NCBI GenBank assembly: GCA_020433785.1
Contig: JAGRCC010000457.1
Span: 1 to 9,407, forward strand
DNA length: 9,407 nucleotides
Source: Anaerolineae bacterium
GTDB lineage: Bacteria; Chloroflexota; Anaerolineae; 4572-78; J111
Reading direction: 5' to 3'
A program made the position numbers and the translations under genes. Below the pieces are notes generated by a model. It saw only the letters and a list, made by a program, of their open reading frames with translations, was not told the DNA's origin and made no database searches. Shown here in pieces: positions 1 through 5,972 of this stretch (positions are counted from its first letter, which is position 1; each line of letters starts with the position of its first letter).

Positions 1-141
1 GCGCCGCCAACATACACCGGCGATGTGGCAAAACTGGATTTTAATTCTAGACTCATCCGTTGTCAGTCCTTTTGAATTTAGTGTATTACTGATCTATCAA
101 CGAGCAGATTATCAGGGGTGGAAAACTTCTCACCGTGCAAC
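1..141. other. Left-edge non-coding stretch, possible tail of an upstream gene
   Basis: No complete gene is visible here. Frame 1 on the plus strand is open from the window edge to a TGA at 73-75 (about 24 codons) and the first 30 bases are more GC-rich than what follows, so this could be the 3' end of a plus-strand gene converging on the toxin-antitoxin pair. The peptide is too short to recognise. The stretch 76-141 is AT-rich and shows no convincing terminator. Confidence 0.2.
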
Positions 142-441
142 CTATGCCGCTTTTTTCATCGCTTCTATTTCGGCCATCGCCGATGCGATAATATCGTCTT
201 TTACCCCATGTTTGCGCAAGCTTTCAATTAACTGCATAAGTTCTGTATCTTCTTCCAGTTTCGCCAAATCTGCTCGTAATCCCTGTCCTATATACGCCCG
301 GATCAATGGTTGATACCCTGAGAAGCCCAGCCGAGGTGCTACGAGCTTTAAATCCTCTAAGACATCCTCTGGTATTCGCAGGCTAATCATTGTCATAGGA
401 CGGTCTTTTCGTAAACGTTCTCGCAAATCATTGTTCTTCAT
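142..441 (-). CDS. Ribbon-helix-helix antitoxin of a BrnT-type toxin-antitoxin pair
   Basis: This 99-residue protein is the presumed antitoxin and DNA-binding repressor of the preceding toxin gene. Residues 17-55 fit a ribbon-helix-helix fold: a short beta strand (MTMISLRIPEDV), then two helices with a GYQPLIRAYI segment that resembles the YQxxINxxLRAYI stretch of BrnA/CopG-type antitoxins. Residues 56-99 are charged, helical and rich in Glu/Lys, and are the likely toxin-binding tail. The start at 441 lies inside the toxin gene (14 nt overlap), so translation is probably coupled to it. A purine-rich AGAGAG stretch lies upstream of the ATG. The order toxin first, antitoxin second is the usual one for BrnT-BrnA. 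The assignment as antitoxin rests on the RHH pattern plus the neighbour; the residues alone would only say CopG-like regulator. Confidence 0.8.
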   Translation of the reverse strand: MKNNDLRERLRKDRPMTMISLRIPEDVLEDLKLVAPRLGFSGYQPLIRAYIGQGLRADLAKLEEDTELMQLIESLRKHGVKDDIIASAMAEIEAMKKAA

Positions 442-724
442 AGCGATTTCTCTCTGCCTTTGTTACTAATCTGGCCGAAATAATTCTGATAACTTCCTTC
501 CGAAAAACATAGACTACATAGACTAAACGCCAATCCACTGTCATTCCAACAACAGCCTCTCGTATTTCGTTATCGACAACTTCTTCATCTACCATCTGCA
601 CGAAAGGGTCGTGGAAAACCTCACAGGCTGTCTCAAAAGTAATACCATGTTTATAGATGTTAGTCGAAGCCTTTTGACTATCCCACTCAAAGTGAACGTG
701 GTAGAGTGTATACTCAATTTTCAT
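428..724 (-). CDS. brnT: BrnT-family ribonuclease toxin (DUF497)
   Basis: This 98-residue protein carries the BrnT/DUF497 hallmarks in order: FEWD (12-15), K18 and N22, KHG (25-27), FETA (30-33), VFHDP (36-40), a central RL (66-67), RIISAR (80-85), and ER...YE near the C-terminus (91-96). Characterised BrnT is a small RelE-fold endoribonuclease that blocks translation and is neutralised by BrnA. Length matches the family (about 90-100). The RIISAR segment is intact, so there is no sign of inactivation. The gene has a sigma70-like promoter just upstream and no Shine-Dalgarno before the ATG; the predicted transcription start is only a few bases upstream, suggesting a near-leaderless mRNA. The region is visibly more AT-rich than the flanking housekeeping genes, consistent with an acquired module. 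Confidence 0.88.
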   Translation of the reverse strand: MKIEYTLYHVHFEWDSQKASTNIYKHGITFETACEVFHDPFVQMVDEEVVDNEIREAVVGMTVDWRLVYVVYVFRKEVIRIISARLVTKAERNRYEEQ

Positions 725-727
725 TAG

Positions 728-744
728 TTCGTAATTATAACGAA
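728..744. promoter_or_regulatory. Candidate antitoxin operator: inverted repeat over the -10 box
   Basis: TTCGT (728-732) and ACGAA (740-744) form a perfect 5-bp inverted repeat around a 7-nt AT spacer, and the TATAAT -10 of the toxin promoter sits entirely inside it. RHH antitoxins commonly autorepress by binding palindromes over the promoter. Binding here is inferred from position and symmetry only. Confidence 0.5.
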
Positions 745-762
745 TTGTATATATAAGATCAA
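734..762 (-). promoter_or_regulatory. Sigma70-type promoter of the brnT toxin-antitoxin operon
   Basis: Reading the minus strand, TTGATC (762-757) is followed by exactly 17 nt and then a perfect TATAAT (739-734). The start site would fall near 727, only about three bases before the toxin ATG at 724-722. No other sensible start with a ribosome binding site is visible in the toxin frame. Confidence 0.65.
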
Positions 763-884
763 TACATTATAGCGGTTTTAGTGAAAAGAGATTTGCTCCA
801 GCCCTTCCGCATAGGTTTACTACGAGTAAGTAATTTCCTAATCTTCAATATTCAAATATGGGGGTAATTGCCTCAAATATAACA

Positions 885-1751
885 TCAGCGATTCTGTTTA
901 TTGAGCCTCACCCATTCATACATCAATACCCCGCCGGCGACCGCGACATTTAAGCTTTCCGCCTGGCCGAATAGCGGCAGACTGACGTAGGCATCGATTG
1001 TCGAATGCAACTCCGGGCTCAAGCCGCGCGCTTCATTGCCCAGAATCAATCCGACCGCTCCGGCCAGCTCGCCGCTTTGCCAGACGGTCATTCCCCGACC
1101 GGCATCGGCTCCTATTATCCGATAACCAGCCTGCGATAGCTGCTTCAAGGTAGCTTCAATACGGCTGGTGCGGATAAACGGCACGGTAAAAATCGACCCC
1201 ATCGTGCTGCGTACTGTTTTGGGATCGAACGGATCGACAGAGGGTTCCAGCATTACCACAGCTGTCACGGCGACAGAGTCGGCGGTCCGGATCAGCGTAC
1301 CGAGGTTGCCGGGGTCTTGGAGTTTGTCGAGAATAAGAATGAGTTGGGGAAATGAGGAGTTGGAGAAGTTAGGAGTTGAAGTCATTGTTTTTTGTAATTG
1401 GCTGGGTGAAAGTTCCAATTCTTCGAGGGCGAAGGTAGCGACAATGCCTTGCGAGGTATCGCGGTCGGAGATGGTGTTAAGAACCCGGGCATCGACGGCA
1501 ATGGCTTCTGCGCCGGCTTCGATCAGTTGATCGAGGATACGAGGAGCGGTTGGGCCGGTGAAGAGTGTCTCGCTATAGAAAACTTCATGGGGAACAATTT
1601 TATCACGTCCGCCGGGAGTCGACATGGCTTGCACGGCCATACCCAGCAGTTGCAACCCCTCCACCATAAAACGATTTTGACGGACCCGGTGCTTGCGCTG
1701 GCCTAATTTTCTAACGTCGATAATACGTGAATTTTTAGTCGAAGTGATCAT
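885..1751 (-). CDS. SpoU/TrmH-family RNA 2'-O-ribose methyltransferase
   Basis: This 288-residue protein is a SPOUT methyltransferase that transfers methyl from S-adenosylmethionine to a ribose 2'-OH in rRNA or tRNA. The N-terminal ~105 residues resemble the SpoU substrate-binding domain, ending in DTSQGIVATF. The catalytic domain has motif 1 NLGTLIRTAD (149-158, with N149 and R155), motif 2 LILGNEARGLS (235-245, N239 and E240) and motif 3 SLPLFGQAESLNVAVA (257-272, S266 and N268), which form the trefoil knot and cofactor pocket. I chose the ATG at 1751: the open frame continues to 1790, but those 13 extra codons are translated GATGAAT repeats and the family normally begins with an ITSxxN-type sequence. 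Residues about 122-136 are a low-complexity insert encoded by a short repeat. The exact RNA target (RlmB-like, TsnR-like or other) cannot be told from sequence. Confidence 0.9.
   Translation of the reverse strand: MITSTKNSRIIDVRKLGQRKHRVRQNRFMVEGLQLLGMAVQAMSTPGGRDKIVPHEVFYSETLFTGPTAPRILDQLIEAGAEAIAVDARVLNTISDRDTSQGIVATFALEELELSPSQLQKTMTSTPNFSNSSFPQLILILDKLQDPGNLGTLIRTADSVAVTAVVMLEPSVDPFDPKTVRSTMGSIFTVPFIRTSRIEATLKQLSQAGYRIIGADAGRGMTVWQSGELAGAVGLILGNEARGLSPELHSTIDAYVSLPLFGQAESLNVAVAGGVLMYEWVRLNKQNR
1341..1382 (-). repeat. AACTCC-type short repeat inside the methyltransferase gene
   Basis: On the coding (minus) strand, AACTCC-like units recur at about 7-9 nt steps. Two consecutive 16-nt blocks both start with AACTCC and a third starts with AACTC. 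In frame they encode a Ser/Asn/Phe/Pro/Thr-rich linker between the substrate-binding and SPOUT domains. The same unit recurs in the intergenic array at 7206-7258. Confidence 0.6.
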
Positions 1752-1757
1752 AGGAAA

Positions 1758-1851
1758 ATGATGAATAATGAATGATGAATGATGAGTCATAAATAATCAA
1801 AAATTCATCATTCATCGTTCATCATTCATCGTTCATTTATTATTCATCATT
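1758..1851. repeat. Inverted arrays of GATGAAT heptamers
   Basis: The left array (1760-1787) reads GATGAAT, AATGAAT, GATGAAT, GATGAGT. The right array (1803-1837) holds five RTTCATC units, the reverse complement, and degenerate units continue to 1851. The arms could pair into a long imperfect hairpin around a ~15-nt spacer. The array overlaps the stop and last codons of the aminotransferase gene and lies just upstream of the methyltransferase start, so it would be in the mRNA between them. Confidence 0.85.
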
Positions 1852-2996
1852 TGATTAATTCGCGTCAGCGCCGTCTCGAGCCGGGCCGTATCACCAATGA
1901 GAGACAGGCGCGTCCAGCCTTCGCCGTTGCGGCCGTAGATGGAGCCGGGGGTGAGGGCCACGTGCGCTTCTTCCAACAGGCGCGTATGAAAATCCATCGA
2001 ACTGTAGCCGGACGGATTGCGGAACCAAATGTAGATGCCGCCTTTAGGGTAAGTCGTTTCAAGCCCCAGCCGGCGGAATGTCGCCAGGCAGAGATCGCGA
2101 CGCGCTTGATAGATGGCGTTACGCGGCTCCAGCCAACTTTGATCGCCGGTTAGTGCGTCCGCCGCCATCACTTGGATCGGTTTGGCTGGCCCCGAATCGA
2201 TTTGGGTTTTGATCGCGGCCAAGGCTTCAATCGCTACCGCCCAGCCGACAGCCATACCTACCCGCCAGCCGGCCAGACTGTACGTTTTTGACAGCGAGTT
2301 GAATTCGATAGCTACTGTTTTGGCCTCGGGTATTTGTAATACACTGGGCGCAACGTAGCCGTCATAGGTCAAGTCAGCATAAGGTGCATCGTGACAGAGT
2401 AGAATGTCGAATTGGCGGCAAAAATCAACTGCTTCAGCAAAAAATTCAAGGGTAGCTACCCCGCCGGTTGGATTATTGGGGTAGTTGAGCCATAGCATGC
2501 GAGCATCTTGAGCCAAAGCGGTCGGAATATCGGCCAGGTTGGGCAGCCAGCCGCGTTCGGGCAGCAGGTCGAATGTCTCCACCCGACCGCCGGCCAGGAG
2601 CGGAGCGTAGAGATAGCTCGAGTAGCACGGGTCAGGCACCAGCGACAAGTCACCCGGATCAAGCCAGGCCAGGTGGATATTGGCCAACCCTTCCTTGGAA
2701 CCAAGCAGCGGCAGCAGTTCGTTGTTATCCAGTTCAACGCCAAAGCGGCGGCCGTAATATTCGCTAATGGCCCGGCGCAGGTAAGGTTGGCCGGCATAGC
2801 CGCCGTAACCGTGCTGGGTGGGGTCGCCGGCGCTGTGTTTCAGCGCATCGATAATGCGGGGATCGGGCGGCAGGTCAGGGCTGCCGGCATCGAGCGAAAT
2901 GACATCGACGCCTTGGGCCCGGAGTTCGGCAATACGTTTGCTGAGCGCGGCAAAAAAGATCGGCGGGAGATTTCGGACACGCTGAGCTGGTTTCAT
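1833..2996 (-). CDS. dapL: Class I PLP aminotransferase, LL-diaminopimelate aminotransferase type
   Basis: This 387-residue fold-type I aminotransferase most resembles DapL, which converts tetrahydrodipicolinate and glutamate directly to LL-diaminopimelate for lysine and peptidoglycan synthesis. Visible signatures are GSKEG (99-103), NYPNNPTG (171-178, N175 binding PLP), CHDAPYADL (201-209, D203 and Y206), the Schiff-base lysine K237 in SLSKTYSLAGWRVG, and R363 in WTRLSL for the substrate carboxylate. The stretch from HDAPY through VAIEFNSLSKTYSLAGWR and then IDSGP follows the DapL pattern closely. The relatives AlaC and aspartate aminotransferase cannot be excluded. The ATG overlaps the histidine kinase stop (ATGA, 2996-2993), implying translational coupling. 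An AAGGAG (3016-3011) lies 14 nt upstream, rather far. The last codons run into the heptamer repeat, giving a C-terminal MMNNK that is probably a repeat-derived tail. Confidence 0.82.
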   Translation of the reverse strand: MKPAQRVRNLPPIFFAALSKRIAELRAQGVDVISLDAGSPDLPPDPRIIDALKHSAGDPTQHGYGGYAGQPYLRRAISEYYGRRFGVELDNNELLPLLGSKEGLANIHLAWLDPGDLSLVPDPCYSSYLYAPLLAGGRVETFDLLPERGWLPNLADIPTALAQDARMLWLNYPNNPTGGVATLEFFAEAVDFCRQFDILLCHDAPYADLTYDGYVAPSVLQIPEAKTVAIEFNSLSKTYSLAGWRVGMAVGWAVAIEALAAIKTQIDSGPAKPIQVMAADALTGDQSWLEPRNAIYQARRDLCLATFRRLGLETTYPKGGIYIWFRNPSGYSSMDFHTRLLEEAHVALTPGSIYGRNGEGWTRLSLIGDTARLETALTRINQMMNNK

Positions 2997-4306
2997 ATAA
3001 TTTTTTCTGTCTCCTTGGATGCCGGGGGTGAAGGCACATCGTGCGATGGGGGCGCTTCATCCGGGTTAAGCCACTGGATGTGAACATCTTTGGCCGGGTT
3101 AGCTTTAACGGGCAGCGTCACGGTAAAGACGCTGCCGGGGAAATTTTTGGGATCGAAGCCGGGGCTGTCGGCTGTAATCTGGCCACCGTGGGCGTGGAGC
3201 AGCCCCCTGACAATCGCCAGCCCCAGCCCGGGGCCGGCCCCCATAAATTTGGTTTGACCGGTCGAGTGCAGTGAGGATTTAGCGGCGCGATAGAATTTTT
3301 CGAAGATTTTTTCTTTGTCTTCGGGGGCAATGCCCACCCCGTTATCTTCGATGGTGAGTTCGATCCACTGCCGTTTGATGGGTTTTGACTCGAACGGCCG
3401 GCCCGAAATTTTAATGTGCCCGCCGTCCGGGGTGTATTTGATGGCGTTGCCGACAAGTTGCCGGAAGATTTGATGCAGTCGGCGGGCGTCGGCTTCGATG
3501 GGGGGGAGTTGATCGAGGTCGGATATCTCAATGGTCTGCTTGCGTTCGAACAAGGCGCTTTCCATTTGGGTGACCACCAACTCGACGGCGCGCTGAAGAT
3601 TAACTTTTTCCAGGACCAGCCCCAACTGCCGCATATCCATCGCCGACAGATCGAGCATATCCTCGATAATGTTGTTCATCCGGTCCGCTCCCCGGCCGAT
3701 CCCTTCGGTGAGCGATTTTAACTTGCTGTCGGTTTGCATATCGCGCAAAATATTGACATAACCCTGAATGAGCGTCAGTGGTGTCTTAAGTTCATGGGCG
3801 GCGATGCTGATGAAATCGGTTTTGGCTTGTTCCAGGCGAGCTAGCTCCCGGTTGGCGCGGGCTACTTCGGTGGCGTAGGCCATAACCTTGCGCTCAGATT
3901 CGGTGTAGAGGCGGGAGATTTCGGCGGCTCGGGCGGCCTGGGCTTGCCGAAACGCGGCCAAGTATTCGTCAATCATAACTTTGATAATGTGGACAAAAAT
4001 CACGTCCACCGCCGAAAACATGGCATACGCCGGTTCCGGATCGACTTCTTCGCCGATGCGCTGCCAGATGCGCTCGCGCATTAATTCCGGCACGCCTAAC
4101 AGATCGGTTAATTCCCGTTCGGTGGCGACCGCGTAGGCCGCTGTACTCTCTATCAGCGAGTCGATCATGCGCGTTTCGCCATGCATGGCCATATCGATGA
4201 TACATTCGTACAGGGCAATGTGAAAGGTACTATCCTGCTGATACTCGGTCGTACCCAACATTTTAGCGTGTTCTTCCAACCATTCAGCCAGCCGTTTATT
4301 TTGCAC
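2993..4306 (-). CDS. Soluble sensor histidine kinase with an all-helical N-terminal domain
   Basis: This 437-residue orphan sensor kinase has no transmembrane segment. Residues 1-120 are an all-helical domain I do not firmly recognise; its pattern resembles the RsbRD-type N-terminal sensor domains found in some cytoplasmic kinases. A coiled-coil linker follows (about 121-163). The HisKA domain has the phosphoacceptor H171 in HELKTPL. The ATPase domain has the N box (N287 in LVGNAIKYTPDGG), G1 DNGVGI (321-326), F box FEKFYR (335-340) and G2 GAGPGLGL (356-363). It should autophosphorylate H171 and pass phosphate to a response regulator, none of which is encoded nearby. Residues 402-437 form a Pro/Ser/Glu-rich tail. 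The start is GTG at 4306, chosen because GGAG (4317-4314) lies 7 nt upstream. Its stop overlaps the aminotransferase start. Confidence 0.92.
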   Translation of the reverse strand: MQNKRLAEWLEEHAKMLGTTEYQQDSTFHIALYECIIDMAMHGETRMIDSLIESTAAYAVATERELTDLLGVPELMRERIWQRIGEEVDPEPAYAMFSAVDVIFVHIIKVMIDEYLAAFRQAQAARAAEISRLYTESERKVMAYATEVARANRELARLEQAKTDFISIAAHELKTPLTLIQGYVNILRDMQTDSKLKSLTEGIGRGADRMNNIIEDMLDLSAMDMRQLGLVLEKVNLQRAVELVVTQMESALFERKQTIEISDLDQLPPIEADARRLHQIFRQLVGNAIKYTPDGGHIKISGRPFESKPIKRQWIELTIEDNGVGIAPEDKEKIFEKFYRAAKSSLHSTGQTKFMGAGPGLGLAIVRGLLHAHGGQITADSPGFDPKNFPGSVFTVTLPVKANPAKDVHIQWLNPDEAPPSHDVPSPPASKETEKII

Positions 4307-4334
4307 AATCTATCTCCGGGGGTGCTGGTGTTGC

Positions 4335-4369
4335 CATAAGCGGTTAGCGCTTAGCCGTCAGCTATCAGC
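4335..4369 (+). repeat. NNTYAGC heptamer array, left arm
   Basis: Five consecutive 7-nt units read CATAAGC, GGTTAGC, GCTTAGC, CGTCAGC, TATCAGC; four fit NNTYAGC and the first differs by one base. They lie upstream of the kinase ribosome binding site. Confidence 0.8.
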
Positions 4370-4439
4370 TTTTTCCTAATTCGGGCAACGCTTGGTGATA
4401 GAGCCGCTCAGCGTATCCAAATGTAATCTTTAAACTAAA

Positions 4440-4467
4440 GCCGACGGCCGAAAGCTGATTGCTGAGC
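4440..4467 (-). repeat. NNTYAGC heptamer array, inverted right arm
   Basis: Four 7-nt units, GCCGACG, GCCGAAA, GCTGATT, GCTGAGC, are the reverse-orientation form of the array at 4335-4369, about 70 nt away. The array begins 11 nt after the trmFO stop codon, so the two arms could pair as a large hairpin in the trmFO-kinase intergenic mRNA. Confidence 0.78.
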
Positions 4468-4478
4468 CCTTACAAAAT

Positions 4479-5831
4479 TTATCGAATCGGAGCCGGCTCG
4501 ACTACTTTTAACCCGTATTGGTCGATGACGGCATCCAAATCATCGAGAGCGCGGTCGGCGTAAGCTTGATACCGATCTTTTTTGTTACGAATTTTCTTGG
4601 CCAAAGGCGGCATCAGGCCAAAATTGGCCTTCATCGGCTGGAAATCTTTCGGTTCGGCGTGTGTCACGTAATGACACAGCGCGCCGAGCATGGTGGTTTC
4701 CGGCAGCGTTACCGGCGGCTGACCTTGCAGCCATCTGGCCGCATTAAGGCCCGCCAGCAAGCCGGTAGCCGCGTTGCCAATGTACCCTTCGACGCCGGTA
4801 ATCTGCCCGGCGAAGAATAGATCGGGTCGGTTGTGCCACTGCATGGTCGGCTCTAACAGCATCGGCGAGTTGATATAGGTGTTGCGGTGCATCATCCCGT
4901 ATCGCATAAATTCGGCGTTTTCCAAACCGGGGATCATACGAAAAACGCGGCGCTGCTCGCCCCACTTTAGATTGGTCTGGAAGCCGACCATATTGTAGAG
5001 CGTGCCGGCCAGATTATCTTGCCGCAGCTGCAAAATGGCGTAGGGCCGCCGGCCGGTGCGCGGATCGCTCAAGCCGACCGGGCGCATGGGGCCAAAAGCC
5101 AGTGCTTTGTCGCCGCGCCGGGCTAACTCTTCGACGGGCAGGCACATTTCAAAAAAGTGCTCGTCTTCGGCTTCAAACTGTTTTAATTGAATTTTTTCCG
5201 CCTCGCGCAGCGCGGTGATGAAGGCGGTGTACTCTGACTCAGAGAAGGGGCAGTTGATGTAATCGCCCTCAGCCTGGTCGCCCCGATCATAGCGGCTGGC
5301 CCGGAAGGCGATGTCCATATTGATCGAGTCGGCTTCAACGATAGGTGAAATGGCGTCGTAAAAGTAGAGATACTCTTTGCCGGAAAGATCGGCTAAGGCG
5401 GCGGCTAATGCGTCAGAGGTTAGCGGCCCGGTGGCGACGATTGTGGGTGTATCGGGGATGTGGGTCACTTCCTGGCGGCAAAGCTCAATGAGCGGGTGAC
5501 TTTCAATGCGCCGGGTCACCTCGGCCGCAAATTGTTCGCGATCAACGGCCAGCGCCCCGCCGGCCGGCACAGCCGAATGTTCAGCGGCTTGCATAATCAG
5601 CGAGTCGAGCCGCCGGATTTCCGTTTTAAGCAGGCCGGGAGCGCGGTCGGGTAGATCGCTGCCGAGGGAGTTGCTGCAAACCAGTTCGGCCAGCCGGTCG
5701 CTGACGTGAGCCGGGGTTGGTCGTAACGGTCGCATTTCGTATAGAGAAACGGTTATGCCTCGCTGGGCGGCTTGCCAGGCCGCCTCAGTGCCGGCTAAGC
5801 CACCGCCAATGATGGTCAGATGATGAGTCAT
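4479..5831 (-). CDS. trmFO: Methylenetetrahydrofolate-tRNA (uracil-54-C5) methyltransferase TrmFO
   Basis: TrmFO makes 5-methyluridine at position 54 of the tRNA T-loop, using methylene-THF as carbon donor and FADH2 as reductant. The 450-residue protein has the N-terminal FAD-binding motif [13 protein letters not shown] (7-19), the [11 protein letters not shown] segment with C52, [11 protein letters not shown] (191-201), and [14 protein letters not shown] (227-240) whose C230 matches the family's catalytic cysteine. GPMRPVGL and the C-terminal [15 protein letters not shown] contact are also present. Length is typical (about 435-460). The frame is open to 5912, but the first ~10 codons overlap a consensus promoter, so that start is excluded. 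I chose ATG 5831 ([11 protein letters not shown]), which fits family N-termini; ATG 5870 is an alternative. One small oddity is FEMC where FEGC is more usual. Confidence 0.95.
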   Translation of the reverse strand: MTHHLTIIGGGLAGTEAAWQAAQRGITVSLYEMRPLRPTPAHVSDRLAELVCSNSLGSDLPDRAPGLLKTEIRRLDSLIMQAAEHSAVPAGGALAVDREQFAAEVTRRIESHPLIELCRQEVTHIPDTPTIVATGPLTSDALAAALADLSGKEYLYFYDAISPIVEADSINMDIAFRASRYDRGDQAEGDYINCPFSESEYTAFITALREAEKIQLKQFEAEDEHFFEMCLPVEELARRGDKALAFGPMRPVGLSDPRTGRRPYAILQLRQDNLAGTLYNMVGFQTNLKWGEQRRVFRMIPGLENAEFMRYGMMHRNTYINSPMLLEPTMQWHNRPDLFFAGQITGVEGYIGNAATGLLAGLNAARWLQGQPPVTLPETTMLGALCHYVTHAEPKDFQPMKANFGLMPPLAKKIRNKKDRYQAYADRALDDLDAVIDQYGLKVVEPAPIR

Positions 5832-5882
5832 TAAAGTGGTCTTTTCATATAGAGTTGATGTTTTATTCATCAGGTCTCTGTT

Positions 5883-5891
5883 TGTTATAAT
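5883..5891 (+). promoter_or_regulatory. Extended -10 promoter toward the FHA genes
   Basis: TGTTATAAT (5883-5891) is an extended -10 (TGN-TATAAT) on the plus strand, with no good -35 at 17 nt. It overlaps the -10 of the leftward trmFO promoter. The predicted start near 5898 gives a leader of about 75 nt to the FhaA-like gene. A second TATAAT at 5969-5974 overlaps the start codon and is less likely. Confidence 0.45.
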
Positions 5892-5912
5892 CCATCTTAA
5901 ATAACTTGTCAA
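5884..5912 (-). promoter_or_regulatory. Consensus sigma70 promoter of trmFO
   Basis: The minus strand reads a perfect TTGACA (5912-5907), 17 nt, then TATAAC (5889-5884). The predicted start is near 5877, giving a leader of about 46 nt to ATG 5831. This position also rules out the longest open frame as the real trmFO start. Confidence 0.75.
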
Positions 5913-5972
5913 TTAGCTTCACTCTAACAATTTCTCGTGTCGCTTTTCTTAAAAATTAGAGGCTAGGTTATA

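Larger units (their letters stand above)
725..884. other. Intergenic region between the methyltransferase and toxin genes
   Basis: This AT-rich 160-bp stretch separates the 3' end of the RNA methyltransferase gene from the toxin start. The right part holds nothing recognisable except a 5-bp stem, 3-nt loop (TTACT 817-821, AGTAA 825-829) with no U-run of note. The left part contains the toxin promoter and operator. Confidence 0.5.
4307..4478. other. Intergenic region between trmFO and the kinase gene
   Basis: This 172-bp gap holds the two inverted heptamer arrays and the GGAG ribosome binding site of the kinase (4317-4314, minus strand). I found no good -35/-10 pair, so it is unclear whether the kinase and aminotransferase genes have their own promoter here or are read from the trmFO promoter. 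Confidence 0.5.

Noticed and set aside
23..313. Plus-strand open frame of 96 codons
   Set aside because: It runs antisense through the RHH antitoxin gene, has no ribosome binding site and its protein is low-complexity Ser/Ile-rich.
817..829. Small inverted repeat as a terminator of the methyltransferase gene
   Set aside because: The stem is 5 bp and AT-rich, with no U-tract following; too weak to call.
1752..1790. N-terminal extension of the methyltransferase
   Set aside because: The 13 codons translate the GATGAAT repeat array, have no ribosome binding site, and the family start fits ATG 1751.
1758..1851. CRISPR-like array
   Set aside because: Units are 7 nt, contiguous and without unique spacers, and no cas gene is present.
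2508..3083. Plus-strand open frame of 191 codons, the longest antisense frame
   Set aside because: It is antisense to the aminotransferase, whose motifs are complete. The frame's length reflects GC-rich codon structure, and no known domain is visible.
3118..3531. Minus-strand open frame in another register inside the kinase gene
   Set aside because: It is a shadow of the ATPase domain, Pro/Ser-rich, with no motifs.
5832..5912. N-terminal extension of TrmFO to ATG 5912
   Set aside because: Its first codons overlap the TTGACA/TATAAC promoter and the residues lack any family similarity; the FAD motif should lie close to the N-terminus.
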